NCBI RefSeq assembly: GCF_000613245.1
Contig: NZ_HG964937.1
Coordinates: 954,122-1,018,121, forward strand
DNA: 64,000 nucleotides
Direction: 5' to 3'
DNA from: Mycobacterium asiaticum DSM 44297
GTDB lineage: Bacteria > Actinomycetota > Actinomycetes > Mycobacteriales > Mycobacteriaceae
The notes under the pieces were generated by a model. It was not told where the DNA came from and did not search any database. It saw only the letters and a list, made by a program, of their open reading frames with translations. The position numbers and the translations under genes were made by a program. This document shows, in pieces, positions 45,398-56,016 of the stretch (position 1 is the stretch's first letter; the number at the start of each line of letters is the position of its first letter).

Positions 45398-46729
45398 TCA
45401 CAGTCCGCCCTTGTTGGACGCAATACCGCCTCTGACCGGGGACGGAAGCGGAGGCACGGGAATATTAGCGCTAATGGTGTTGGCGGTCGGATAGTTCAGT
45501 TGACCGACCGTCGCGGCGACCCGAAGGACGTAGGCATCGCGTGGTTGCGTGGGATCTCGCCCGGTGAAGTCGGTGATCCGCTTGAGCCGGTAGCGCACGG
45601 TGTTTGGATGAACGAACAACTTCCTGGCACAAGCCTCAATCGCACCGCCGGAATCTAAGAAAGCGTCCAGAGTCTCGACGAGCGTCGGCCCGGCGTCGGC
45701 CAGTGGGCGCATCACGTCGGTGTGCAGCGCGACGATCGCTGAGGCATCGCCCATCAACGCGCGTTCGGGCAGCAGCTCGCGGGCCAGCACCGGCCGCGGC
45801 GCCCCGCGCCAGCCCGGCACCGCGTTCATGCCCGAAATCGCTTCGCTGGCGCTGTGATACGCCGCCGTGAGCATCGGCGCCGTCGGCCCGATCACCACCG
45901 GGTCGTCGGAGAACGCGCCGAGCAGGTCCTTCAAGAATTTGTCTGTGGGCGACAGCTGGCCCGATACGATCGCGACCAGCCAGGTGCCGTGCACGTCGGT
46001 CAGGGCTGCCCGGCCATGCCGCGCGGCGATGTCGCGGACGTCCTGACTGGCCCGCTCGCTGCCGTCGACGTTGGCCCCGGCGCGACCAGGGGCGGGCGTG
46101 CCCACCACGACCGTCGCCGGCGCGGTGGTATCCCAGTTCAGTGCAGCGGCGCGGGACAACAGCTCGGGCCCGGTGTCACCGCGCACGATCGCGTCGACGA
46201 CGCTGGCCTCCATCCGGCTGTCCCAGGCGCCGCGCGCCTCGGCGGCGTCGGCGTACGCGGTTGCCGCGGTGAAGGCCAGGTCGCGGCTGTATTTGAGGAT
46301 GCCGACCGTGAGCGCGGTCAATTGCTCTTCGGAGCGCGCCAGCAGCGGTACGACCTCTTCGAAGAACTCCATCGTGACCCGGACCATGTCCACGGTGTGG
46401 CGCAGGGCGATGCGTCGGGTCAGGTCCTGGGGGACCAGTTCGAAGGCCTTCGCGGTGTAGCTGACGTTGCTGTGGGGGTCCTGCATCCACTCCACGAAGT
46501 TGACCACTGCCGTCTGCACCACCAGCGCGACGCTGGCGCGCTGGGAGGCTTCCAGGTCGGCGAAGAACGGTAGCCGCTCCTGCATGGCCGAGACGGCTTC
46601 GGTGGCCAACCGGCCGGAATACTGCTTGAGCCGCCGCAGCAGCGAGTCGGGAACGCTGTCCAGCATCTCCAGCGGCGATCTGGTCGCAGACCCGAAGCGG
46701 CCGAGCTGAGCAAACTGGTTGTCGTTCAC
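45398..46729 (-). CDS. mabR: PucR-type regulator of FAS-II, MabR
   Basis: 443 residues. The C-terminal PucR/CdaR helix-turn-helix is ACARKLFVHPNTVRYRLKRITDFTG at about residues 385-410, quoted in part as HPNTVRYRLKRI. Upstream is a helical dimerisation and sensing region (about 60-200) with no enzyme motif. It is the homologue of M. tuberculosis Rv2242 (about 414 residues), called MabR because it controls the fasII operon in response to acyl-CoA. It directly precedes fabD in the same direction, 137 bases away, with the operator-like repeat between them. ATG 46729 gives the first full start; the longer N-terminus compared with Rv2242 should be checked. An essential gene in mycobacteria, as I recall. 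Confidence 0.9.
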   Translation of the reverse strand: MNDNQFAQLGRFGSATRSPLEMLDSVPDSLLRRLKQYSGRLATEAVSAMQERLPFFADLEASQRASVALVVQTAVVNFVEWMQDPHSNVSYTAKAFELVPQDLTRRIALRHTVDMVRVTMEFFEEVVPLLARSEEQLTALTVGILKYSRDLAFTAATAYADAAEARGAWDSRMEASVVDAIVRGDTGPELLSRAAALNWDTTAPATVVVGTPAPGRAGANVDGSERASQDVRDIAARHGRAALTDVHGTWLVAIVSGQLSPTDKFLKDLLGAFSDDPVVIGPTAPMLTAAYHSASEAISGMNAVPGWRGAPRPVLARELLPERALMGDASAIVALHTDVMRPLADAGPTLVETLDAFLDSGGAIEACARKLFVHPNTVRYRLKRITDFTGRDPTQPRDAYVLRVAATVGQLNYPTANTISANIPVPPLPSPVRGGIASNKGGL

Positions 46730-46817
46730 TCCTAAAAGCTACGCCTTGTTTCTGGAAGATTCCCCCAAAGAGCCGTGCGTTGAGCGCGTCGTGCGTGCGG
46801 GCGCGCCGCCCCCCCGT

Positions 46818-46878
46818 CGCCGAGCGTCACGCTGGGGTGACGCTCGGCGTCGAATGCCACGCTGGCGTGACGCTCGGC
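46818..46878. repeat. palindrome and direct repeat upstream of mabR
   Basis: 13-bp inverted arms (46818-46830 and 46837-46849, loop GCTGGG) form a hairpin; the right half recurs 30 bases on as a 21-bp near-identical copy (46828-46848 and 46858-46878, one mismatch). Lies in the gap after aceE and before mabR (both leftwards), so it may be the aceE terminator or a regulatory array for mabR. Confidence 0.75.
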
Positions 46879-46912
46879 TAGAAGGAGCGGGGCCAAGGCG
46901 GGAGCGCGACGG

Positions 46913-49705
<2,793 letters not shown>

Positions 49706-49864
49706 CTTCTGCTCCTGTAAGTGGCAGGGTAGCTACTTGATCGATCTTCCTCCTATCGTGCCGCACCGGAGTGCTCCGCGGATAGGCGACGCCTGCCGTC
49801 ACCAGTCGATCAAAGTCGGTGCTAATGGGGCAGTTGGGATCGTGACCCGGTAACGTCAGATCCC

Positions 49865-50422
49865 GTGATTCACGTGGGGGACTTCCCCAGACGAGGCGCC
49901 CTGGCTCTCGGCTGTGTTGCGATGCTGGCGATCGGCATCGTCGGCTGTACGAAAGTCACCGAGGGAAGCGGTTCGCCCGACACCAGCCTGGCGCCGGCCT
50001 ACCGATCATCGGTGTCCGCCTCGGTGTCGGCGTCCTCGGTGACCTCCAGCGTCCGCGAGTCCCAGCGCCAGGCGTCGGTGACGACGCGGGCCATGCGGAC
50101 CTCATGTGATGCGCTTGCTACGACCAGCAAGGAAGCCATTGACAAGGTGAACGCCTTCGTCGCGGCGTTCAACGGCGGCAGGAACACCGGGCCCACCGAA
50201 GGCCCGGCCATCGAGGCGCTCAATGCCAGCGCGACAGCGGTGGAGAACAGCTACAGCGAGGCGTTGCCGGCCCAGATGCGCGACGCGTTCAACACCTACA
50301 ACGACGCGGCTCGTCAGGTGGCCAACGCGATCGGTACCCATGCTCCGACCGGCGAGTTCAATAAGCGGGTTGATCGGCTGAACGACGCCAAGACCAAGGC
50401 GCTGAAACTGTGCATGGGTTAG
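49865..50422 (+). CDS. lipoprotein of unknown function
   Basis: 185 residues from GTG 49865. The signal [20 protein letters not shown]... ends in the lipobox IGIVGC (Cys about 28), so diacylglyceryl anchoring and surface exposure are expected. After a Ser/Val-rich spacer, the folded part is a helical domain ([20 protein letters not shown] ... [19 protein letters not shown]). Two Cys in the mature protein (SCDAL, LCMG) could bond. It could be the counterpart of M. tuberculosis Rv2240c, but I am unsure of its layout. No enzyme motif. Followed by DUF3052 and ahpE, with a 76-base gap to the first, so an operon is possible. Confidence 0.8.
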   Translation: MIHVGDFPRRGALALGCVAMLAIGIVGCTKVTEGSGSPDTSLAPAYRSSVSASVSASSVTSSVRESQRQASVTTRAMRTSCDALATTSKEAIDKVNAFVAAFNGGRNTGPTEGPAIEALNASATAVENSYSEALPAQMRDAFNTYNDAARQVANAIGTHAPTGEFNKRVDRLNDAKTKALKLCMG

Positions 50423-50498
50423 CCGTATGAGTTCCGAGATGCCTGTGCGACGATAACGGTCGTCGCTTGTCGTGCGGTTGGTTTGAGGAGGTTCCACG

Positions 50499-50909
50499 GT
50501 GGTCGCGGCGGATCACGCTCGAAAATTGGGCATCCAACGAGACCAAGTCGTGCAGGAGTGGGGCTGGGACGAGGACACCGACGACGACATCCGCGCCGAC
50601 GTCGAGGATGCGTGCGGTAGCGAGTTGCTCGATGAGGACACCGACGAAGTCGTTGACGTCGTGTTGCTGTGGTGGCGTGACGGCGATGGGGATCTGGTGG
50701 ACATTCTGATGGACGCGATCAGCCCGCTGGCCGAGGACGGCGTGATCTGGGTGCTGACGCCCAAAACCGGGCGGCCCGGGCATGTGTTGCCCGCCGATAT
50801 CGCCGAGGCGGCCCCCACCGCGGGCCTGATGCCGACTTCGTCGGTCAATCTGGGCAATTGGAGTGCCAGCCGCCTGGTCCAGCCGAAGTCGCGGACCGGG
50901 AAGCGCTGA
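50499..50909 (+). CDS. DUF3052 protein, Rv2239c-like
   Basis: 136 residues from GTG 50499, with GAGGAGG at 50485-50491. Conserved in actinobacteria as DUF3052: QVVQEWGWDEDTDDDIRADVED, VDVVLLWWRDGDGDLVD and GVIWVLTPKTGRPGHV. Strongly acidic N-terminal half. Function unknown. The GTG start gives an N-terminus MVAADHARKLG. Its TGA overlaps the ahpE ATG (ATGA), so these two are translated together, as in M. tuberculosis Rv2239c-Rv2238c. The partnership with a peroxiredoxin suggests a redox or phosphate-related role, but this is only context. Confidence 0.9.
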   Translation: MVAADHARKLGIQRDQVVQEWGWDEDTDDDIRADVEDACGSELLDEDTDEVVDVVLLWWRDGDGDLVDILMDAISPLAEDGVIWVLTPKTGRPGHVLPADIAEAAPTAGLMPTSSVNLGNWSASRLVQPKSRTGKR

Positions 50910-51370
50910 TGCTTGACGTCGGAGCCACCGCCCCCGACTTCACCCTGCGCGACCAGAACCAGCAACCGGTTGCGTTGAGCGACTACCGCGGGGCCAAGAA
51001 CGTGCTGCTGGTGTTCTTCCCGCTCGCGTTCACCGGGATCTGCCAGGGCGAGTTGGATGCGCTGCGCGACCACCTGCCCGAGTTCGAGAACGACGACAGT
51101 GCGGCGCTGGCCATCTCGGTCGGCCCGCCGCCCACCCACAAGATCTGGGCGGTCCAGAGCGGCTTCACGTTTCCGGTGTTGTCCGATTTCTGGCCGCATG
51201 GTGCGGTGAGCCAGGCCTACGGGGTGTTCAACGACGTGGCCGGCGTGTCCAACCGGGGCACTTTCGTGGTGGACCGGTCAGGGATCATCCGGTTTGCCGA
51301 GATGAAGCAGCCCGGCGAGGCCCGCGATCAGCAGCTGTGGCGCCAGGCCTTGGCCGCGCTGCAGGGCTGA
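50909..51370 (+). CDS. ahpE: one-Cys peroxiredoxin AhpE
   Basis: 153 residues, identical in length to M. tuberculosis AhpE (Rv2238c). Peroxidatic Cys45 in FFPLAFTGICQGELD (family PxxxTxxC variant); conserved Thr/Pro precede it, and the Arg partner is probably in the later VAGVSNRGTFVVDR. No resolving Cys is present, consistent with a 1-Cys enzyme that is reduced by mycothiol/mycoredoxin-1. Reduces fatty-acid hydroperoxides and peroxynitrite in the cytosol. Start ATG 50909 overlaps the DUF3052 stop. It lies 49 bases upstream of the tRNA-Val gene, and the alternative start in the longer frame at 50858 is shadow. Confidence 0.95.
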   Translation: MLDVGATAPDFTLRDQNQQPVALSDYRGAKNVLLVFFPLAFTGICQGELDALRDHLPEFENDDSAALAISVGPPPTHKIWAVQSGFTFPVLSDFWPHGAVSQAYGVFNDVAGVSNRGTFVVDRSGIIRFAEMKQPGEARDQQLWRQALAALQG

Positions 51371-51419
51371 GCGTTTTGGGTCCTGGGGCTTTGGGCGTGT
51401 AGCCTGCGCCGGGGCATAA

Positions 51420-51494
51420 GGGCGCGTAGCTCAGTGGTAGAGCTCTGGTTTTACACACCAGCGGTCGGCGGTTCGATACCGTCCGCGCCCACCA
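51420..51494 (+). tRNA. valV: tRNA-Val (UAC anticodon)
   Basis: Complete cloverleaf: 7-bp acceptor GGGCGCG/CGCGCCC, D stem GCTC/GAGC, anticodon arm CTGGT-TTTACAC-ACCAG with TAC at the anticodon positions (decoding GUA), variable loop, T arm GGCGG/CCGTC with TTCGATA loop, discriminator A and encoded CCA. It lies just after ahpE. Its 3' 47 bases (51448-51494) recur at 55954-56000, so it served as the integration site of the island. The gene remains whole because the incoming attP replaced its 3' part. Confidence 0.95.
51448..51494 (+). repeat. att repeat, left copy (in tRNA-Val)
   Basis: The first of two identical 47-base copies, from the last anticodon-stem G through the anticodon loop to the CCA end of tRNA-Val. 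Confidence 0.9.
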
Positions 51495-52479
51495 TCATTT
51501 GTGCAGATCAGCGACTTACGCGGTTCAGATTACCCCTATGCCGAAAACCCCGTTGTGCCAATAATGCGCCGCCGCGGTTCGCACATCTGGTCGATCGCTT
51601 CCCGAAGCAGCAGGCGCTACTAGTTCAAGCAGCAGCTGTCTTCAGAGTTGTCGTCAAGACTGTCGTCGGGTGGGATGCCGCCTAATTGACTGCGTCGAGT
51701 GGTCACGAAGGGTGTTGATTAGAGAGCAGGCCTATACCCAGACCGCTTCGAGGACAAGACCTCGTTCGCGCTCGAACCGCCTTTTGCGGGTTGGAAGGGC
51801 GAGCTGACGTCGACGGCTGCCTATCACCATGGTCTGATCCACCCACGATCTCGCACGAGCAGACGGGGGGTTGGGGGAGTACTAATCCGAACACGTAACC
51901 CGCACCCCGACATGGCTGTTGGCGGGTGACACGCACAGCGTCGCGAAACTGGTCGGCCTGACCGATTTTCAGCGGGCCCGGGGAGAGGCCGACGCCAAGG
52001 TGGTGGCCCGCTGGCTCGATGACGGTGTGGCGCCCAACGGGTGCACCCATACGAGCGCCTAGGCGAGGCCAGCGAGTACACCCATGTCCGGCCCGAGGGC
52101 GCGCACGCGATGCGGCGCGGTTTCAGCCGCACCGCCGGCAACGTGATGCGCAGCATCGTCGCTACTGATGGCCGGGCGCAGACCGTGCACGACTTCGCCT
52201 CAAGCACCGATGCCGAACATCTGCCCGCAAGTGTGGCCCGGCTGCTTTTCGAGCGCCGGGTACCAACAGTGCAGATGCGGCGCGCCGAGTACCGAGACTA
52301 GCGGACCCAAGACGGGCACCGCCAAGCCACGCATGAGCGGGACATTGACCAGCACCGGAGCCGCGGGCGGGAGCAGTCCAACGGCTGTGTCGACTTATAG
52401 CGCCTAGCGCCCGCCTTACGGGCCATGCGAGCGCGACCCGATCCCGATCCTTCAAAACTGTCGGCTAGCCGCGTTCATT
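51495..52479. other. 985 bases without an intact gene (island remnant)
   Basis: No complete ORF with a recognised motif. Two short in-frame stretches on the + strand resemble coding: GDTHSVAKLVGLTDFQRARG (about 51926-51985) and MRRGFSRTAGNVMRSIVATD (about 52110-52170, followed by HLPASVARLLFERRVPTV). They look like fragments of a degraded protein I do not recognise. Expected in this position is an integrase, but none of its catalytic motifs (R...HxxR...Y) could be found. Confidence 0.55.
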
Positions 52480-52513
52480 AGTTGGTGATGCAACTGATTT
52501 GCAATACAACTGG
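52480..52513. promoter_or_regulatory. candidate MarR operator
   Basis: AGTTG (52480-52484) and CAACT (52491-52495) form an inverted repeat; CAACTG recurs at 52507-52512. About 46-80 bases upstream of the MarR ATG, in an AT-rich patch, the normal place for autoregulation. Confidence 0.5.
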
Positions 52514-52558
52514 TTTTGGAGTTAAGGTCGCGTCGTCGGGGCCTCTAGGGTCGAGGTC

Positions 52559-53053
52559 ATGACTTCACCAGAGAGCGAGCCCAGCGGCGAGGAGGCCGAT
52601 TGTGATTTGGGCTGGTCGGTTGGCATGTTGATGCGTCATTACCGGTCGCAGGTTCAGCCGTGCGTGGCCGATATACCGCGCGGGGCGCGCGGATTTCAGT
52701 TGCTGTACACCGTGATCCGCAAGAACCTGCCCAACCAGTTGCAGATGGCTGAGTACCTCGGGATCGACCGGTCGGTCATGCCCTACGTCATCGACGACTT
52801 GGTGGAAGCGGGGTTGGTAGAGCGCCAACCCGATCCAGCAGACCGTCGGGTTCGCAAAGTCGTGGCGACCCCGTTGGGGGTCGAGACGTTTGCCCGGTTG
52901 CAGCGCGAAGTCGACGCAGCCGAACTCAACGTTCTGGCAGCGCTAGAGCCCGAGGAACAGGTGCTGTTCCGTTCGTTGCTTTCACGGGTGGCTCGACAAG
53001 CCCGCGACGAGGCCAACGTCAGCGGTCGCGCGGCCTCTAGTGAAGATCTCTGA
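52559..53053 (+). CDS. MarR-family transcriptional regulator
   Basis: 164 residues. Winged-helix region about 45-110: RKNLPNQLQMAEYLGIDRSVMPYVIDDLVEAGLVERQPDPADRRVRK (quote: EYLGIDRSVMPYVIDDL), with the wing DPADRRVRK typical of MarR proteins. No oxidation-sensing Cys at the N-terminus other than EEADCDLGWS and one in PCVADI, which might respond to electrophiles. It likely represses itself and hchA, which follows 115 bases downstream in the same direction. The presence of two hairpins between them suggests a second level of control. Near the left end of the island. Confidence 0.87.
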   Translation: MTSPESEPSGEEADCDLGWSVGMLMRHYRSQVQPCVADIPRGARGFQLLYTVIRKNLPNQLQMAEYLGIDRSVMPYVIDDLVEAGLVERQPDPADRRVRKVVATPLGVETFARLQREVDAAELNVLAALEPEEQVLFRSLLSRVARQARDEANVSGRAASSEDL

Positions 53054-53078
53054 CTTTTAGAGACGCCCCGGCGAAGAA

Positions 53079-53130
53079 CTCTGTGGCTCAGAACGAGCCA
53101 CAGAGGACCTGGCTGGGCAGCAATGCTGCC
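53079..53130 (+). terminator. two tandem hairpins in the marR-hchA gap
   Basis: Hairpin 1: CTCTGTGGCTC (53079-53089), 5-base loop, GAGCCACAGAG (53095-53105), a perfect 11-bp stem. Hairpin 2: GGCAGC-AAT-GCTGCC (53116-53130). They end 38 bases before the hchA start, so they could end the marR transcript or act in the hchA leader. No poly-T follows either. Confidence 0.6.
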
Positions 53131-53168
53131 TGGCATTTGGTTCATCGTTGAGGAAGGTAGGAGACGAA

Positions 53169-54068
53169 ATGTCGCGCAACACAGATGATCTCAGCAAGGA
53201 GCCGACGCCGGACCAGGCGGAGGATAACGCGTTCTTTCCCTCCCCGTATTCGCTGAGTCAGTACACCCAGCCCAAGACCGACTTCGAGGGTGTCAAGCAC
53301 GAAGGCGCCTACACCGAGGGCAGGTGGAAGGTGCTCATGATCGCGACCGAGGAACGCTACGTGCTGTGTGAGAACGGCAAGATGTTCTCTACCGGCAACC
53401 ATCCGGTCGAGATGCTGCTGCCGCTGCACCACCTGATGGCAGCGGGTTTCGACGTCGACGTCGCCACGATCGCAGGCTATCCCGCCAAGCTCGAGTTGTG
53501 GGCGATGCCCGGGCAAGACGAGGCCGTGCTAGCGACCTACGAAGCACTCAAGCCCAAACTCAAGCAGCCCAAGAAGCTCGCTGAAGTGGTCGCCGACGAT
53601 TTGGGCGCGAACTCCGAATACCTCGCGGTCTTCATCCCCGGCGGCCACGGGGCGGTGGTCGGCTTACCCGCCGCCGAGGCGGTCGCACAAACCCTGAGTT
53701 GGGCGTTGGCCAACGACAAGTTCATCATCACCTTGTGTCACGGTCCGGCCGCGCTGCTGTCAGTCGGCCAGGGCGGAAACGAGTCGCCGTTCAAGGGATA
53801 TTCGGTCTGCGTATTCCCCGACGCACTCGATGAGGGCCCGAATATCGACATCGGTTATCTCCCTGGGCATTTGCAGTGGCTGGTCGCAGATCTGCTCGAC
53901 AAGCAGGGATTGACGATCCTCAATGACGACATGACCGGCAAAGTCCATCAAGACCGCAAGCTGCTTACCGGTGACAGTCCGCTAGCGTCGAACAACCTCG
54001 GGCTTCTTGCCGCGGACGCGTTGGTGGAGGCCGTTCAGTCGGCTGCCGGGGACGGTCCGAAGTCCTAA
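53169..54068 (+). CDS. hchA: HchA/Hsp31: glyoxalase III, protein and nucleotide deglycase, chaperone
   Basis: 299 residues from ATG 53169, with GGAG at 53159-53162. E. coli HchA (283) is matched along the length from memory: [99 protein letters not shown] and [20 protein letters not shown]. The catalytic Cys is in LCHGP and the acidic partner Glu in TEERY. Converts methylglyoxal to lactate without cofactor and repairs glycated proteins. In E. coli it is induced by stress; here a MarR protein precedes it. Cytosolic homodimer. A terminator hairpin follows the stop. Confidence 0.9.
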   Translation: MSRNTDDLSKEPTPDQAEDNAFFPSPYSLSQYTQPKTDFEGVKHEGAYTEGRWKVLMIATEERYVLCENGKMFSTGNHPVEMLLPLHHLMAAGFDVDVATIAGYPAKLELWAMPGQDEAVLATYEALKPKLKQPKKLAEVVADDLGANSEYLAVFIPGGHGAVVGLPAAEAVAQTLSWALANDKFIITLCHGPAALLSVGQGGNESPFKGYSVCVFPDALDEGPNIDIGYLPGHLQWLVADLLDKQGLTILNDDMTGKVHQDRKLLTGDSPLASNNLGLLAADALVEAVQSAAGDGPKS

Positions 54069-54121
54069 CAGGGACTGCTGCAACGAGGAGCTGTCAGGCG
54101 AGGTCATTCGTCGGTCGAGGA

Positions 54122-54169
54122 GATCTGCGGCAGCGCGGGTGAGGCTCTTACGCCTCGCTGCCGCAGATC
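54122..54169 (+). terminator. strong hairpin after hchA
   Basis: Perfect 14-bp arms GATCTGCGGCAGCG (54122-54135) and its complement (54156-54169); the middle folds again as GAGGC/GCCTC. No T run. Likely terminator of the marR-hchA unit. A second DJ-1 gene begins 217 bases later. Confidence 0.75.
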
Positions 54170-54385
54170 CACCCGCCACTGGCGTTCCCGTCGGGTAGCG
54201 GCGACGTGTCGGACTTTGTGAGATTGAGTCGCTGCGGTGCGGGTAGCTCTCCTTCGGCTAGCCCGCTGCCGAGGGTCCGGCACATCGGTGCGACTTCCGA
54301 CGTGGCGAACAGCCCGTCGACCCAACGAATCGACGAGGAATCGCATCCGATCGGCATTGGATGCTTCGGAGAAAGGACAAGCGGT

Positions 54386-55234
54386 ATGAGCACTCCCACC
54401 GGTGCTTCTCACACTCCGCACGTACTGGTCGTGGTGTCCGCGGCCGATCGGCTGCCGCTACGCGAGGGCGGTGATGACCCCACGGGCACCTATCTCGGGG
54501 AGTTGATCGAGCCCACCGACGCCATGCTCGACGCCGGCTTCCAGCTCTCCTTCGCCACACCGGGTGCGAAGGTGCCCACGATCGACGGCACATCGTGCAG
54601 CCTGATGTATTTCGGGATGTCCCGGTCCCGCCGCGATGCCGCCCTGGCCAGCTACACCCGTCTGCTCGAAGGCGGTCTCGCAACACCAGCCAAACTCGAA
54701 GACATCGCCCATGACACCGACCAGCTTTCCCGGTTCGACGCGGTGTTCGTCCCCGGAGGGCACGCCCCCCTGGTGGATTTGCTGCACCTCAACGCGTTCA
54801 CCGACGACTCGCTTAACGACCACTTCGGGGCACTGCTGCAGTACTTCCACGACCAGCAACGCACCACGGCGCTGATCTGTCACGCCCCGGCCGCTCTCGC
54901 CGCCGCGCCGAACGTCGACGGCCGCTGGATCTACGAGGGATACCGGATGACGGTCTTCAAGACCATCGTGGACACAATGCTCTGCACCGTTCCGCTGGCA
55001 CGTCGCTTCCACGGCCACCTCCAAGAGGACCCGACAGCGCTCCTGCGCTCTCGCGGTGCACGCGTCGAGCAGACCAGGCTGCCCATGGGCAGCCTGGTCG
55101 TCGAAGACCGCGAACTGCTCACCGGCCAAGACCCCTACTCAGCCAAAGCACTCGGCTCCGCGCTCGTCACCAAGATTCACCGTTCGTCTCCCCAGCGAAG
55201 CCCGAGCGACGATGGCCGCCTACCAACCAGCTGA
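54386..55234 (+). CDS. DJ-1/PfpI-family protein, HchA-related
   Basis: 282 residues from ATG 54386, with GGAGAAAGGA upstream. Class I glutamine-amidotransferase-like fold: DAVFVPGGHAPLVDLL, TALICHAPAALAA with the nucleophilic Cys, and RELLTGQDPYSAKALGSAL at the C-terminal end, paralleling HchA (LLTGDSP). It is shorter at the N-terminus than HchA. Related proteins are glyoxalases, chaperones or isonitrile hydratases. The conserved Cys elbow (CHAPAAL) and Glu (in LREGGDDPTG, LGELIE) suggest activity is intact. It may act on the same reactive carbonyl as HchA, or be its paralogue with other substrates. Own start region has an RBS; the hchA terminator separates the two. Confidence 0.85.
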   Translation: MSTPTGASHTPHVLVVVSAADRLPLREGGDDPTGTYLGELIEPTDAMLDAGFQLSFATPGAKVPTIDGTSCSLMYFGMSRSRRDAALASYTRLLEGGLATPAKLEDIAHDTDQLSRFDAVFVPGGHAPLVDLLHLNAFTDDSLNDHFGALLQYFHDQQRTTALICHAPAALAAAPNVDGRWIYEGYRMTVFKTIVDTMLCTVPLARRFHGHLQEDPTALLRSRGARVEQTRLPMGSLVVEDRELLTGQDPYSAKALGSALVTKIHRSSPQRSPSDDGRLPTS

Positions 55235-55716
55235 CTGGGCCGACCTGTACCCGACGTCGCAGGAGCCGCTACGGTTCTCACCGGGCTGCTGTTCACCGCC
55301 CTTTCCCTTGGCCCGCAACGGCTCCTGCGAACACCCGAACATCGCGGACGCGCACGCGAAGCGCTCTTCCAACTGATAGCCGTCCTCTTGGTCGGGATAC
55401 TCTTCCTCATCCCGCTCAGGGCAACACCGCGTTGGGTATCGAACTGCTCGTCCTGTGCGCCGTCATGGCCACAGCATCGGCACGCTATCAACTTCCAGAC
55501 CATCCGCGGGCTGCGCGCCGACCAGCGGGTGCCGTGGTCGCTGCGGGTCCTAATTCCGGACCTGGCCACGGTCGCTATCGGCGTCGCTGCCGTCAGCATC
55601 CTTCTCGGCGCCGGTGGAGCGCTGTATTGGCTCCTCGGCGCAACCTGATCTACTTGCTGTGGTCCTGCGCGAATGCATGGCAACTCATCGCGTCTGGATA
55701 TTCTGCGGCAAATTGA
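55212..55716 (+). pseudogene. broken small membrane protein (FtsH-modulator-like)
   Basis: Fragments in all three frames are joined by at least four frame changes: AYQPADWADLY (55215-55247), ATVLTGLLFTALSLGPQRLL then AVLLVGILFLIP, then TALGIELLVLCAVMATASA, then LRVLIPDLATVAIGVAAVSI and LIYLLWSCANAWQLI ending 55716. Assembled in order they make one four-helix membrane protein of about 160 residues, of the kind annotated as 'modulator of FtsH protease'; the last assignment is tentative. Overlaps the DJ-1 stop by 23 bases, implying the two were coupled. Decay within the island fits loss of a non-essential gene. Confidence 0.6.
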
Positions 55717-55953
55717 TGCGCGCCGACCACCTACCTGTTCATAAGTTCCCGATCCCTGCCAGCGCGAGCACGCCACCTCACTGCCTATCCGCTAGCCGCA
55801 CGATTTCGGAAAACCCCCGTTTTGCCAAGAGTGTGCCAAGACACCCAGATACGGCCCGACACCCGTTGGGCCATCCGGACACGCAACGGCCACTGAGCTG
55901 GGTATTTCGTGGCGCTGTGGGATCGCGTGAACCCCGAAAAACAACCCTGCAGT

Positions 55954-56000
55954 GTTTTACACACCAGCGGTCGGCGGTTCGATACCGTCCGCGCCCACCA
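55954..56000 (+). repeat. att repeat, right copy
   Basis: Second exact copy of the tRNA-Val 3' 47 bases; here it is not part of a full tRNA, because the acceptor 5' half and D arm are absent. Marks the right boundary of the island. Confidence 0.9.
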
Positions 56001-56016
56001 AAGTTATTGCATACGG

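Larger units (their letters stand above)
51448..56000. mobile_element. 4.5-kb genomic island integrated at tRNA-Val
   Basis: Bounded by an exact 47-bp duplication of the tRNA 3' end. Cargo: a MarR regulator, an HchA homologue, a DJ-1/PfpI protein and remnants. No intact integrase, relaxase or replication gene is visible, so the element looks decayed and not mobile on its own. Direct repeats of a tRNA end are the signature of tyrosine-recombinase integration; the recombinase itself has been lost or lies elsewhere. Confidence 0.8.

Noticed and set aside
46740..46900. A riboswitch upstream of mabR
   Set aside because: Only a simple stem and direct copy are seen; no conserved riboswitch core.
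52041..52301. A complete 86-residue gene in the island
   Set aside because: No ribosome binding site or recognised domain, and similar sequence seems to begin upstream in another frame; treated as remnant.
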